Source: Prostheceraeus crozeri (taxonomy: Eukaryota > Platyhelminthes > Polycladida > Euryleptidae). Taken from it: DNA of 64,000 nt. Position numbers and translations under genes: made by a program. Numbering within the stretch: the stretch's first letter is position 1; each line of letters begins with the position of its first letter. Below the pieces are notes generated by a model. The model did not search any database. It was not told where the DNA came from and worked only from the letters and a program-made list of their open reading frames with translations. Of the stretch, positions 22,351 to 37,200 are shown one piece after another. The stretch spans positions 62,001-126,000 of the forward strand of contig CAJQUW010005272.1 in the NCBI GenBank assembly GCA_907163375.1, given 5' to 3'.

Positions 22351-22899
22351 AGTATATGTAGTTTTGTTCGACACAATTTCGCTGGTTTCGTTCGACAGTA
22401 GTTTCGCTCGACAGTGGTTTTGTTCGACATTATGATATACATACATATGATATATATTATTTGCATGGGATTGCAATGAACATTTCTTTAAAGTAATTGT
22501 TTTTATCATATTTTTGATATTGTATATAAATTTAGAATACAAGCATGATATTATAAAAATAAATGTCGAACAAAAACATAATAATTGTTCGACTGTGGTT
22601 TTGAACCTCAAGTGGTTGTATGATAGAAAAGGTTAAAACCAATTACACTAAAATTTCGAAATAGTTCTTTATTAAATAATTAATTATTCATTAATATTCA
22701 TTATGATTATAATTAATTATCATTATAATTAATAATGATATTATGACATTATAAATTTTGATATTTTAAAAATAAATATCAAACAAAACCACTGTCGGAG
22801 AAAACCATGTGTCGAACAAAACCATTGTCGAACAAATGCCTAAAATCCATGATATCTTATTGTCGAACAAAACATTGTGTCGAATAAAACTACTACATT
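22351..22899. mobile_element. Foldback element with TTTTGTTCGACA repeats (MULE-like?)
   Basis: A 549-bp AT-rich element with long inverted ends made of iterated TTTTGTTCGACA words: at least four on the left (22361-22440, 22560-22600) and their complements on the right (22780-22893). Outermost matching ends are GTAGTTTTGTTCGACACAAT (22358-22377) and, inverted, 22874-22893. GATTTACAT is present exactly on both sides (22342-22350 and 22900-22908). A 9-bp duplication with long inverted ends suggests a Mutator-like or foldback transposon. There is no transposase, so the family is inference. Confidence 0.75.
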
Positions 22900-22908
22900 G
22901 ATTTACAT

Positions 22909-25900
22909 GTGTTTTTCGCTCACTTATTTTACATGCTTGATCTTCATAACCCGTTGCAAAGGATCCTGAGCAGTATGATCTCATCTTCAATGGCCAGTCA
23001 TTTTGTTGCTTTTCAAAAATTGATAATTCTAGTGAACAAGTTTTCCTCCCTTCTTGAACATAGAAGATACCGTGCACATGCTATAAAGCACTCACATTCA
23101 TTGTTAATCAGTTGTCAGATATAATAATAATGCTTTTCATTCAACTTATTGCCCACAGTAGCCGATGCTGGATATCATTTCAGATACAATTCACAGATTT
23201 GATAATGGAGAGTACATGAGAGAAATCTGGCCGTCCGGTCAGATTACACGCGCGTCCATTAGAAGTTGTGATGGAAAATGTTGTAAGTTTCTCCATTTCT
23301 ATAACGAGACTTTCACCATTGCTGTCACATTCGTAAGAATGAATGTGTTTTGAATTCAGCTTGTACCGTTGTAGATATTTATTGGAGATATTCTCATGTC
23401 ATCTCTATGATGAGATAACAAGAATACACCGTAAACTGTGCGATACCAAAGCTACTTACGAAATCGATGTACAAAAAGAGAAAAATGTACGAAAGCACTA
23501 TTGTTCTTGCTGATACACTACTAAAGAGAGTGGCTTTCTTATTGGATTATCTTTATCATCCAATATGAAAGCCAATCGCCAGTAAAATACTTCTATCATT
23601 TTTCAAGTAAGTTATGAAGCATACTATCACATTATGAGCAAGCTTTTCAAAATTGATTATTATGAATAGATATCTTAATGTTCATAGACAAACACTCAGC
23701 TGCCCATGTTCCCCCTATGGGAACATTGACAAAAAAATTAATATATTTTCTGCTGTTATGTGATGCTTTTTTCAATGTCATTTCGTTTGCTTTTGCATCA
23801 AAACTAAGAAATGCAACTAAGTTTGAGATCATTTTACATATTAATAGGTTAACTGCAATAATCCGAGGGCACGTTAAGGACCACTAAATTTCCATTGGTT
23901 TCCATGGGGAATGAAAATGACAGTAAAGTCCAGCATTTTTCATGAAATCTATGACTTTTGAATATCCATGATTATTAGGTTTGTATTTTGTATTATCGAA
24001 CGCTTGTCTTTGTTGATCATAGTAATGAAAAAGTACCATATTTTGTGATATAGAACGATGAAACACATTGAAAGATATCTTTTGAAGCAATATAGAACGG
24101 TAATCATGCACATCTACATAGGTGTGACGCTATATCTAGATGTCTATCTTTAGATCCATTTCTGCGCTACTGAAATTAACACAGACATAACGCATAGTTT
24201 AGTGCAGATATCTTTGGTCTTCCAATGATCTCAGTGTATTATATGAAAAAATATCAAACGGAAATTTTAATGAATTCCTAGATGACTAGATATCACATAT
24301 ACATAGTTTGAAGAGCTGGGGTTCAACGGAAAAGGTCTGTTAGTGTGTCATTGTAAGCACATAAAAAAATTGCTTCATAATTTTGCGAAATAGAAGCTTG
24401 GATTGGAGGCTTGTTTATTTCTTATAATAGGGTCCATCGACGAACACTGTCCATTGATGTTGATACCCCGCTTGGTGGTATGTTATGCTCCATAACCTGC
24501 AATAGCAAAATTTCACGACTTCGGTCTTGTGTATTGATTAAATGGCGCAAAATATTTTTCAATCATTGAGCAACCCCGAAGGACATTCTTGATGCTGCTA
24601 AGTCCACTCACTCATCCTTAGAGGAAGTCATAAAATGCACAATTTTTAGCTGACAAACTTTGAATGCCATCAGAGAGATGGACCGTTGAACCATATACAT
24701 TTTATCAAGCTTGAGTCATGCCATCTTGAATATGATAATGTGTCATGCTATATTTCAAGAATGTCGAGATTCAAAATTGTCTTGCTTTTCTGTGACTGTC
24801 ATTAGGATCTGAGTTGTAATTTAGAAAACAGCAATTTGACACCATTGACGTACATGTAGCCTAGTGGTAATCTATAAAGAGAATTGATGGAAATTTACGC
24901 CGTCTTCATGCGCCAAATGAGTGGATTTGGATATTTCCATGGACTTCTGCATGGATTTCTATAACATTTAGAAATCAATGGTTATTACCTGATATATTTC
25001 GTGTATTATGTACATAACAAACGGAAACCATCAGATATCACACTCCGAATTACAGGTAAAACTATGCATTATGATAGATATCTCACGATATGTTTTGTTA
25101 TGCTGATTATGCTTTCAAATATCGTTTGATATCCTATACAGACATGATAATGCATTTGTAGCGACAACCTGAATTCAAATCATATTCAGTAATGGTGACA
25201 TTTTCAATTCTGTTTGTGAACTCATTAAAGGAAGTAAAACTCTTCCTTTTGTTTTTACCACAAGACCTGAATGCACCAATTCAACCGACTTGCGACAACA
25301 TCAGGGTTGCCAGCATTTGATGAATGCAATACCTGACATTTTTATGTTGGATAAGTATGCCCCATCTTGAGATGTCTAACATCTCATTTTTCGATTACAA
25401 TACTTCTTTTACATTGTACATGTGTACACCAACATATCTGTATCAGACAATCTAGGTGAGCATCCTGAGGATGTGGTAGTAAACACCCAATTCATCTCTC
25501 ATTGACTTAACATCATCGCATTGATGGATTGTAGCCGAACTGATGTCCTACACTGTTTTATTTTTATGACATTAAAACGAACGAATAAATAAGGTGTCAA
25601 TCAACCAAAAAAAAACAGACAGAAAATGGGTAAAAAAATGCGGCGAAATAAAATGAAATAATAATCAATATTTTTTTTTACTATTTATGATGATGCGACG
25701 CGTTTATTGGATAATATTCATATACTCAAAAAAAGTTTTCGGTATTACAACAAAAAATTCTTTCAAATATTAGATATCTCTTCACTAACTACTTGTTGAC
25801 TTGTTGTAAAAAAAATATCTTAAGAACGAAGATGAGATGTAAAAAAGTAAAAATGAATGGAATGATGACGAATAAAAAGGCAGACGGCACGAAGCAGCTT

Positions 25901-28900
25901 GGAGCAAAGCTTATACGAACGTCGACCGATGTTCGAATACCAATGGAGAGGAATTACATTACTGACAATACTTGTGAAAACCAATAACATCAATAATCGA
26001 TTCAACCGGTGCGAATCAAAAAACCAAAACAAAATAAGCAAAAATTAAAAAAAAAAAAATCCAAATTTGCAACTATTAAATCAATCAAGTTAATTTCTAA
26101 ATGTGGAAAAAAAAAAAATTAGATGGTAGATGACAGCAATTCAGCAAATTTCAGATTCAAAATGAATCAAGAAAATATATTCAATAACTCAAGTAAAATC
26201 CATTTTACAGTTCATCAACTAATTCAAAATCCACTTGTTAACAGGTTTTGTGTTTAGTCAATTTTTATATTGTCTGTTATTCAATTTGTAGATTTTACGT
26301 TTTAGGATTTTAGTGTAGCTTGCATGGTATGTGTAAGTATCAATGAAAAATGTGTATCTAATAATAAATGACTATAATTATCTATGCTATTTTAACTTTT
26401 TTTCTTGATTAGAGATGAAACTTTTTCTTGATAACATTATGACACATTTCGATGTGAAATAAATGAAGAAAGGTTTAGGGCAAATAACAAGACATTATAT
26501 TGCGGCGCAAACAATGCCTGATTGTTGCCGAAAAAATCATGTTTACTACTATTGTGCGTATTGAAATGATCTAGGCAGCAAGTAGGAATTACAAATCAGA
26601 GGGCGCGTTATCCATTAATGATGATATCCATATCTATGCATGTGAAAGATATTTAAGAAATATCAATAAGCGTATATCTGCATGCGTATTCATAGCATTG
26701 CTGCCGAGACCATTTCAATTACGCTCAATAGTATTAACACAGATTTTTCGGGCGACAATGTAAAACATTTTCAGGCGCTTCCGCGCCCTACGTTGTTGCT
26801 CTCAAAAGTTCATGTTAATGTTATATTGCGCATTTTTACCGTGGATTTTTTCGACAAAAAATGCAGATAAAACTTTCTTCTACAATCAGTATAGATATAA
26901 GAATTTCCATGCAAAATTGTTTTCCAATTGCAATCACAGTATAGAAATAAGGAAAGTTAAGATTTAGAAAACTAGCAATGCATCATCTCATGCCCGCCAA
27001 TCCCACATGGAATTCTCACCATGCCAGATAGCCATGAATCGCCGTTCGTCACTCCAGCTAGATAATCCATCAATAAATGAATTGGCAAACTGATATTTCA
27101 AATCATTTTTAGACAGAAATCTGAATTTCAAATCTGCTCACATTAATTTGCAAACTTTCGTAGACTTTCAATCTTTTCATGAATTGTCATCTATTGAGAG
27201 AGCAAGCTTTCATAGATTCAATAAAAGTCAATCAAAGATTTCTTCATCTCTCCGTTATCTGTTACTACTATTTACAAAATATCAAATTTAATTATCATTT
27301 AATATTATCAGATTTACAGTGGAGTTCGACACAATTCGCTGCATTTTCGGATGCTATAAAAGAAATCAGAACATTGAAACGGATTCACAGAAAATCGCTG
27401 CAGTGATTTCATTACAAATATATTTTAATGCCGATATCAGTGCGTTACAAGCGCACCTCCCTTAAGTTCATAAAAGTTCGACCAACCCAACATTGTGATC
27501 CATTCGATGCATGCATCATGCACATTGTAAAACCTTTTTGACTTTATGAAAGTTGTTTCTTGAAGTTTTGAAACTCTTTGTACATTTTCTATTTTGCATT
27601 CTTCGACAAAAGATATTTTGAGCTGAGCAAACTACAACTAACACTATCCTTGATTACGTCGATTATGCATTTATTTCCAGTTTTGATGTTGCAATGCAAT
27701 TATTCACAGACGTTCTTGTGCATAACACCATCGGCTATACAGATGGAGCGATTCTGCACCGTTAGGCAAGATGGTCCGTATCAAGGGGATAAAAGGGTCC
27801 GTATAACAAGGGTTCGAAATTTATCAGACAAATTCTCTAAATTTAATATTCTTTGTAAATGACTTGTCCAGAGCAATGCAATGAAAAATTACTAGAAGGA
27901 GCACTTCTGCATAAAATCTGGATGAGGTTAAATGGCACAGATAAAGGTCCCAAGTAACAAATGCAGTGCGTATTTTGGATGGATTTTGGATTTTGAGTCA
28001 CAAAAGAGCAAACGGGTCCAGTGAACTTATAAGTGTAGCGTGTTGTGAGCATATTTCAGAGTTGCCAAAATACCTCCTTTGAAAATTGAAATAGCAGACA
28101 AAGTCACCTAAGTCTCATTTTATTATAGATAAAGTACAAGTATCAAATGTTTGTAAAAAGAATTGGAAAAATCTGTAGAAATAATTAAGTTATTATCTTC
28201 ATTGGATATGTTGGTTGCGAACATTTTGCAAAGTATTTTATCATTGACAAATCAATCAAGGAATTGTACTAAGACAAATTGCCCTCTTAGTAAAGTGGAG
28301 GAAAGTGAAGAATGGGATTAGTACGGTATCGGTAGGTATCTGAAGGTAAGTATAAAATAGTAGGACAATTTAACCGGCCATTATTTGAAATTTCCTGCAC
28401 TCAAGTTCCATTCATTTGTGATTGGACAAATTCGTGTTAAACAGATGACCTCAGTATGGGATTTTGTTCGGCTCCATTAGTAGAAGAGTTTTTCTCCAGT
28501 GAAATTGAAAAACAATTATCTCTGCTAAATTTCTATTTGAGATGTTTCAATGACGTTTTTCTAATCGGTAGTCGTAGAAATGAATTCTGAGGAATTTCCC
28601 AAACAGGAAAACCGCATAAGTGATGTCATTCATTCACTATAGAATATCATGAAAATGGTCAGCTGAACTGTCTAGTGAAAATTTCTCAAAAATTCATAAC
28701 TGAACCTCGAAAACTCGATGAAAACAAATAGTTTGTTCAGCGCATTCTTGACAAAAATGGTTAGAGTAAACATTGCATGCAAAATATGCGACAGAGTATA
28801 ATTGCATATAGATTTTTATATTCATGAATCGTACAAGGAAATGAAAAGGAAATTCGAAGCAGAAATAACGCGTTGAAAGAAATCGAGATAGAAATTATCT

Positions 28901-29904
28901 ACCCAACTTGTAAAACACAGAACATTGGGCAATACAAGGGTAAAAAAAGTCCATTTAACGAGCGCTCTTCCCTGGTTTACCAACATAGCTGTGAGTATTG
29001 CCAAGAATACTACATCGGAGACACTCGCAGACATCTTCTTGCGCGCAGATAAAAGATCTAAAAGTACAGTCAGGAATAATATTGATAATAATAATATCGT
29101 TTATTTGGTATTGCCTTAAGAATAGGAATTGTGAGCCCATAATTAAACAGCATAAAATCAAAGTCACAGCATTGCAAACAAATAACAAATAAAGAAGAAT
29201 TTTAACAATGAAAGGGTGGTCGTGCGTAAGATCTTGTTCATACACTGAAACCACTATTGAGCAGTCGTGAAATGAAAACCACAAAGCAGTTACTACGAAG
29301 AGCAGTGTTGCAAACAGGGATCTCATATTTGCCTGAAACAGGCAGAACACGAGGTGCCAGATGCTTTAGGGGATGAGATGGATCATGTACCAAAGACTCA
29401 AACATCTTGACTCCATGAATAACCCGACGATATTGAAGAGGAACGAACGATGATATTACATAGACACATGCCAACAGAGCAAAGTTTTAACACTAGAAAT
29501 GCCGAGATTGTCATTAACCTAGAAAGTCTATAGTGTCAATTTTGATAGCATGGTTGAAATTCAGAAAATTTCTTGTCATCATAATGTCTTATGTGGTAGC
29601 TGAACCTGGAGTGTGATTAGATAAAAATCTGCTAAAATTAAACTGCATGCAGGAAATACTAAAATTCCAGAAGCAGTTTTCATCAAATCTAGACCAAAAA
29701 TTCCAGAGAACGGTCAAATCAAGTCAAAACCATTTTTTATTCAATAAATTGCCAATTTGTTTGTATCGTTTTTTTCATCATCATCTGCTCATGTAATTCA
29801 TTCATTAACATGTTTGCTGTTATCATGATGATGGCACGAGCATGCAGAAAACCGACAGACAGTCACAACTGTATTCCTTTTAGCTCAGCACCCACTCAGG
29901 AGTC
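22909..29904. other. Seven kilobases without a recognisable feature
   Basis: AT-rich sequence with homopolymer runs (for example near 25610-25690 and 26045-26115). The short open frames match no family I recognise and have no splice context. Could be intergenic DNA, intronic or upstream regulatory sequence of PALD1, or decayed repeats. Confidence 0.4.
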
Positions 29905-30840
29905 CTTCATACCAGCAAAAAAACCGTCATGGATGCCAACAACATAAGCGTCCTGCATGCCAACAACAAAAGAGTCCTGTATGATAACAGCAAAAGCGTA
30001 CTGCATGCCAGCAACAAAAGCGTCCTGTATGCCAGCAACAAAGGCGTCCTGCATGCCAACAACAAAAACATTCTGCATGCCAACAACAAAGGCGTCCTGC
30101 ATGCCAGCAACAAAGGCGTCCTGTATGCCAGCAACAAAAACATTCTGCATGCCAACAACAAAGGCGTCCTGCATGCCAGCAACAAAGGCGTCCTGTTTGC
30201 CAACACCACAATGTCCAACACGCCAACAAAAAAGGTCATGTATTTCACCAACAAACGCGCTATGTATGCCAACAACAAGTACTTCTTCTTAGCGAGCCAC
30301 TAAGGCTTACTGCATGCCAACACCACAACATCCTGTATGCCAACAACAAATGCGTCCTGTATGCCAACACCACAACATCCTGTATGACAACAACATAAAC
30401 ATCCTGCATGCCACCAACAAAAGCGTCCTGTATGCCAACACCACAGCATTCTGTATGCCAACAACAAAAGCGTCCTGCATGCCAACACCACAACATCCTG
30501 TATGCCAACAACATAAACGTCCTGCATGCCAACAACATAAACGTCCTGCATGCCACCAACAAAAGCGTCCTGTATGACAACACCGCAATATCCTGCATGC
30601 CAGCAAGAAATGGGTCTTCTTTCGGAGCCACAAAGGCGTCCTCTTTGCCAACCACAAAGGCTCTATTCTTAGCAACTTCTTACTCTCCTGCAATTTCTTG
30701 GACCCGCTTTCCCTCGCGTCTCTGTGTGAACAGCTCTATAATTTTCTGAAGGCTCTGAGCGAAATTTCACACCGCGTCCGACGTGAGCAGAACAGAAGGC
30801 GTTCTCGTTACCAACCACCATGATGGCCTCTTTGCCTTCC
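29905..30840. repeat. 24-bp minisatellite, about 30 copies, with diverged edge
   Basis: Core unit ATGCCAACAACAAAGGCGTCCTGC-like (24 bp), about 30 copies to roughly 30665. Variants carry AAACATTCTGC, and a second unit type has ACACCACAACATCCTGT. Diverged units (GGCGTTCTCGTTACCAACCA, then CTCTTTGCC) continue to about 30840. Because 24 is a multiple of three, most frames on both strands stay open and give eight-residue periodic peptides in four or more frames at once. This argues against real coding. It lies about 300 bp upstream of the PALD1 start codon. Confidence 0.9.
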
Positions 30841-31114
30841 TCATTTGGTGTACGCCTCCGTGTGATGTACATGAAAATGCATCATGACTTTACATCCTCA
30901 CAAACAAATCTTTTCCGACCTTTCCGAATGCTCATTGGATATATGCATCAATGCTGTCATTTCTTGCGTCGTGGAGTGTCTCAAGAGAAAATGATGAGAA
31001 AACGGTTGGGCAATGAGAGATTCTATCTCCAACTAATCAGCGTTGCCTGTACATGTCGTCATGGAGGCATTGAGAACGACTATTTCTTCACATTCCAATT
31101 CTTCATTCTTCACC

Positions 31115-31228
31115 AGCGAATTGTCCATCCGACGATTATGGGAAACGCTGCCAGCGTATCGTATTGTCATGAGTCTGACGGCGTGCAGTCTACAATTGAA
31201 GGCCATCCGATCGACAAGAAGGAAACAG
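31115..31228 (+). CDS. PALD1: PALD1 exon with start codon (codons 1-30)
   Basis: The ATG at 31138 opens MGNAASVSYC. Gly2 and Ser6 fit the N-myristoylation pattern MGxxxS, and vertebrate paladin also starts MG and is reported to be myristoylated. The frame is open upstream to 30820, but the myristoylation context makes 31138 the natural start. A pyrimidine-rich tract and CACCAG end at 31116, so a 5' UTR intron may precede it. The exon ends in ACAG at 31228 before GTTCGTAT, phase 1. The coding part is 91 nt. Confidence 0.8.
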
Positions 31229-34200
31229 GTTCGTATATTTTCACTAAAATGCTTTTTGGCAGCATCAATGTCGACAAGTTCTGTCTGATTTTAATCATTA
31301 GCCAATCTTCATATCTATTGTTTCTCTTTCTCTCTGTCTCTTTCTCCTCTCTCTGCCGAAATTCAAACTCAAGGGTTTCTTTAATTTCGATGAGTTTATA
31401 AAGGTTTTATTCTCTCTCTCTCAAAACTCAAAAGGTTATTGCCCAAATCGTAGGCACAAACAATGCAAATGTCAAATTTCAATATAGTTGATGCGAGTGG
31501 CAGAGAAATGCAAAATGACAATGAGTGGAATGGGTGACATGAAAGATAAAACCACATTTCACCATGATCACCGACGTATTCACAGATGAAGTTTTGAGTA
31601 CGGAAAGGTCTTGAGATGAGTAGCATGGTCCATAACAAAGTGAGAGATCATCATGTAGCAATGGAATGAATGATGCATAAAACTGGAATACATTTCACAA
31701 TGTATAGAAGAGCATGCATCAAAGAATCATCTATTTTATGTATATTTCAGCATGATATATATTATAAGTTTCCATTTTCAATTTATTTTGTGATTTTATT
31801 TGCACCCTGCAGCAGATTCTCAACCTTATTATTGATAATTAAATAAAATTAGAAATAAATTTATCTGATCGGAGGTGCACATGCTGCACCTGGAAATGAC
31901 ATGTAGTTGAAAATGTTCTGTTGAAAGTACAATCAATTTCGTTCCGACCTCCGATGCAGTCTTTTAGCGAGTGACAGAGATATTCGTTGGCTCTAATGTG
32001 ATTGCAAGTGGCTAAGTCTCAGCATAATCCGATAATAAGGCAATGCATTGCTGCTATTGTTTTCTGACTCTTTTGACATTATTTAACGTCAACACTTGGT
32101 TGTTATTTATGGTCACAGCAATCTGATCAAATACGATGCCTATTGTTTCAGATAGAATCATCTTGTACATGTATTGGTTTGATATTTGTATCATTTTATA
32201 CTATGGTGTGCCAGCACACATTAATCAGTTAGCTAGTCAACCGCTCGCTCTCCAAAGATTGATTGTTGTATTATATATTGTTACATCTATTCATATTATC
32301 GTAGGTCTGAACTACATTTGTAATTTCTATGAATTTTGTAATCTTGTGTCACCTGCACTGCACTTCTGTATGGACGGCATGATGCTCAAACGCTGTGCCA
32401 AGTAGAACAGAAGTATCTGACTAATGTTACAAGTCACCGAAGTCTTCAATTAAGAAAACTAGAAATCATTTAGGTCCATCACGTCTTCAATCCTCTCACA
32501 GGAAATATTTTGGGGTGTGTCGCAACCCCTAAACATACGGCTCGTACATGTAGATGAGGAAGGAATGAAATCTGCACAGGTCAGCCGTCAACGCTATCTG
32601 CCCCAGGCTTTTCTTGTCGTTGAAGTACTAGGGTGGAATAATCAGCCCCTGAGGTAAACAGGGTTAAAGTCTCTAAGCTCCATCTAACGGCTATTATAGG
32701 TGAAACAGCTGTTAAGCAGGATCTGCATGTCCGCTTTATCAAACCACCTCTGCTAGCACCTCGGGCATCTTCCACATCGGATTTTCCTGCAATATATTGA
32801 TGTCTTGGTTATATGTTGATCAGTGGCAGATGACCTTTATAAACGACATGCTTTGATCATCCATCACATGAAAACGTTGTACGATTACATTGTTGGGAGC
32901 ATGTAGGCGATTTTAAATGTATATATCTGAACTAGAATCGATCACTATTTGCTCCATACAACAAGAGTATTACTTATAAAGCGATTACGAGTAGTGCTAG
33001 AGGGTTGTTGTTATTATTCATAATAACATAGATGCATTTATAGATGAATGGTCGTGCTGATCACAGCATCAAAGTCCTCTATCAATGGTCTACAAATAAG
33101 TCAAATGCCTCATTTTGTAAATGGACAAATGTTCGATTTGATCCAAGAGCCAAATTTGAGAAAATTTGAATTGTACACTGTATAGGCAGGTCGTAGATAT
33201 ATCAAAGAATGTTGGCAAAATGTCTGGTATTGATACGGCTAAATGATGTGGAAATGTTTAAAAACTTCTCTTTAAACAATAAAACAGTTTTCTTCTATAA
33301 ACATCAACAATTTCCTGAAATTCTCATGTTCTGTTGGGTTCCAGGTCAATCGGATAAAACGATGATTCGCACCAATAACGTCGCTCCGATTATCATCAAA
33401 AACTGCAGAGAAGAGTTTCAAAATCTCACTGATTACAGCACTCCGGTGGTGATGGGCAGACTTGCTGATCACATGCCTGAACATCCTTTATTGAAGGTGA
33501 GAACAACCAGTGATCTGCTTTAAAATATTATCCGGACACTCTTTTGATATTCTAAACTCAAACAATTCCTTGATATTTTTTTGTTACATAATTATAATTC
33601 AATTATATTCAATTATAATAAAATAATCATAATTATTTTAGTCTTTTGATATTCTTTACTAATGCTTTTACACGTGATAATGAGATTTGTTATTAGCAAG
33701 TTTGTGAAATTTCGACGGGCATTCATTACATATATCACTTTAAACACATTACTGGCAAGTCGCCTACGCTAGTGCGCCTGCAATAATTAATAAATGCTGC
33801 CTTTTGACAACACAATAATAATTAGATATCGCAGCTCCAAAAGATACCGCTATGGTGCTTAGAGATGTAAGCAATTCAGGTATGTTCCATTTCTTCAACT
33901 AAGGATGCAACTCAATATTGATCTATTGATCTATTTACGTGATAGATAATGGCGGATAATTCCCTCCACTCTGCTCGATTTTCATAATTCAAGCGGTCAG
34001 CTGTTACGTACATATTTGTGTTGACGAACATTTCATGTGATAAATGTCTGTTGAAAACGGTCGAAAGAAGAAACATGACTTGCTTGGTCTTCTATAATGT
34101 TCGAGCATTTTGTAGTCTCCATTTAGCTGCCTTCACTGTCGCTGGCGTTCAGAACTTGTTGCAGGAAGCTGCATAACCACTAATAAATGATTTTGAGCAG

Positions 34201-37200
34201 CGTTATTCAGTATCTGATGAATTTAGGATATGTCAAGGTGCTCGTAAATATTTATAAAAAATCTATATTTAAAAACTTTTGATAGAGATCCTTCTTGTAC
34301 AGTCTCTTGCTTGTGAAGGCCGTATTTCGCTGTAAAGTTGCGCAAATTAACCAACAAATATCTACCACTAACTTATCATAAATTCACTAAATAATTAGTC
34401 CATGACAGACTATCACACATCAATCATGTATCGATCTGCTGATAGAGCAACTGTTATCGCTTTGTCTTCCTGCTAGCTCATAGACAACTTCATATGTAGG
34501 CTAAAAGTGAATCATTAACTTTCATAGCATATTCGACTTCGATGAAATTTCCAGAATGAGGCAAACACTGAAATGATGTTCTTTATGACGAGCTATGCGG
34601 TTTCAGGGTGCCAACTAGTTATCATCAACCAAAGAAATTATGATGACATCTGATAAGGTGGGGTTTGAAATATATTTCCACATTTCAACTCACCTTAAAA
34701 GGAACAAGCTTCATAGAAACAGCAAGCTTATAAAGTGATCGAAATATTGTCCCGAACGCTGCGTCGTTACTGTCTAATGCCACCAATCAGTCAATTGTTG
34801 CTTTCTGATGACACAAATCTATTAACTCCTGCTCTCCAATGACACAAATCAATTACGCAATTCCTGCTTTCCAATGACAAAAATCAATTACGCAATTCCT
34901 GGTTTCCAATGACAAAAATCAATTACGCAATTCCTGCTCTCCAATGACACAAATCAATTACGCAATTCCTGCTTTCCAATGACAAAAATCAATTACGCAA
35001 TTCCTGGTTTCCAATGACAAAAATCAATCCATTGCTGCTTTTCAATGACACAAATCAATTACGCATCAATGCTTCAATTCCAATGAAAAAATCAAATTAC
35101 CAATTCAATGACTTCCATGACAAATCAATTGCTTTGCAATTCTCAAAAACACAAATCAAAAAATTTCCAATCAATTCCTCCTTTCCAAAGACAAAAATCA
35201 ATACGCAATTCCTGGTTTATCCAAAATCAATCAATTCGCGCGCTCTTCAATGACACTGACAAAAATCAATCCATGGATGCTTTTTTGACACACAAATCAA
35301 TCAATGCAATGTACAATTAATCAATTGCTGCTTTCATTGCTGCTTTTCAATGACACAAATCAATCAATTGATGCTTTTCAATGACACAAATCAATCCATT
35401 GCTGCTTTCCAATGACACAAATCAATCAATTGCTGCTTTCCAATGACACAAATCAATCAATTGCTGCTTTCCAATGCCATCAATCAACTAATTGTTACTT
35501 TTCGATGCAACCAATCAGTCAATTGTTGCTTTCAAATGACACTAATCAAACAATTACTGCCTTCCAATGCCATCAATCAACTAATTGTTACTTTTCGATG
35601 CCACCAATCAATTAATTGTTGCCTTCCAATTCCATCAATCAACTAATTCCTGCTTTCCAATGCCATTTAATCACTTGATCGCAATTTCCAATGCCACCAA
35701 TCAATCAATTGCTGCTTTCCAATGCCATCAATCAATTAAGTCCTACTTTCCAATGCCATCAATCAATTGATTGCATTTTCCTAATGCCATCAATCAATCA
35801 ATTGCTGCTTTCCAATGCCATCTAATCAATTAAGTCCTACTTTCCAATGCCATCAATCAATTGATTGCATTTTCCTAATGCCATCAATCAATTAATTGCT
35901 GCTTTCCAATGCCAAAAATTAATACAGTCTTTTGCCATTTAATCACTTGATCGCAATTTCCAATACCATCAATCAATTGATTGCATTTTCCTAATGCCAT
36001 CTAATCAATTTAGTCCTACTTTCCAATGCCATCTAATCAATTAAGTCCTACTTTCCAATGCCATCTAATCAATTAAGTCCTACTTTCCAATGCCATCAAT
36101 CAATTGATTGCATTTTCCTAATGCCATCTAATCAATTAAGTCCTACTTTCCAATGCCATCAATCAATTGATTGCATTTTCCTAATGCCATCAATCAATTA
36201 ATTGCTGCTTTCCAATGCCATCTAATCAATGAAGTCCTACTTTCCAATGCTATCAATCAATTGATTGCATTTTCCTAATGCCATCAATCAATTAATTGCT
36301 GCTTTCCAATGCCATCTAATCAATTAAGTCCTACTTTCCAATGCCATCAATCAATTAATTGCTGCTTTCCAATGCCATCTAATCAATTAAGTCCTACTTT
36401 CCAATGCTATCAATCAATTGATTGCATTTTCCTAATGCCATCAATCAATTAATTGCTGCTTTCCAATGCCATCTAATCAATTAAGTCCTACTTTCCAATG
36501 CCATCAATCAATTAATTGCTGCTTTCCAATGCCATCAATCAATTAATTGCTGCTTTCCAATGCCATCAATCAATTAATTGCTGCTTTCCAATGCCATCTA
36601 ATCAATTAAGTCCTACTTTCCAATGCCATCAATCAATTAATTGCTGCTTTCCAATGCCATCTAATCAATGAAGTCCTACTTTCCAATGCTATCAATCAAT
36701 TGATTGCATTTTCCTAATGCCATCAATCAATTAATTGCTGCTTTCCAATGCCATCTAATCAATTAAGTCCTACTTTCCAATGCCATCAATCAATTAATTG
36801 CTGCTTTCCAATGCCATCTAATCAATTAAGTCCTACTTTCCAATGCCATCAATCAATTGATTGCATTTTCCTAATGCCATCAATCAATTAATTGCTGCTT
36901 TCCAGTGCCATCTAATCAATTAAGTCCTACTTTCCAATGCCATCAATCAATTGATTGCATTTTCCTAATGCCATCTAATCAATTAAGTCCTACTTTCCAA
37001 TGCCATCTAATCAATTAAGTCCTACTTTCCAATGCCATCAATCAATTGATTGCATTTTCCTAATGCCATCTAATCAATTAAGTCCTACTTTCCAATGCCA
37101 TCAATCAATTCATTGCATTTTCCTAATGCCATCAATCAATTAAGTCCTACTTTCCAATGCCATCTAATCAATTAAGTCCTACTTTCCAATGCCATCAATC

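Noticed and set aside
29896-30749. Overlapping periodic open frames on both strands of the 24-bp array
   Set aside because: A repeat length divisible by three leaves many frames open. There is no frame preference and no recognisable domain.
30820-31137. Upstream extension of the PALD1 reading frame to 30820
   Set aside because: The frame is open, but the sequence is not similar to paladin. The ATG at 31138 gives the MGxxxS start, and a likely splice acceptor lies at 31116.
32570-32780. GC-raised stretch in PALD1 intron 1 with a 64-codon minus frame
   Set aside because: No recognised domain, no splice context, and no second copy in the window. It may be an old SINE, but that could not be supported.
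35014-35770. Several 60-80-codon frames such as those rich in N, Q, S and L
   Set aside because: By-products of the 31-bp satellite.
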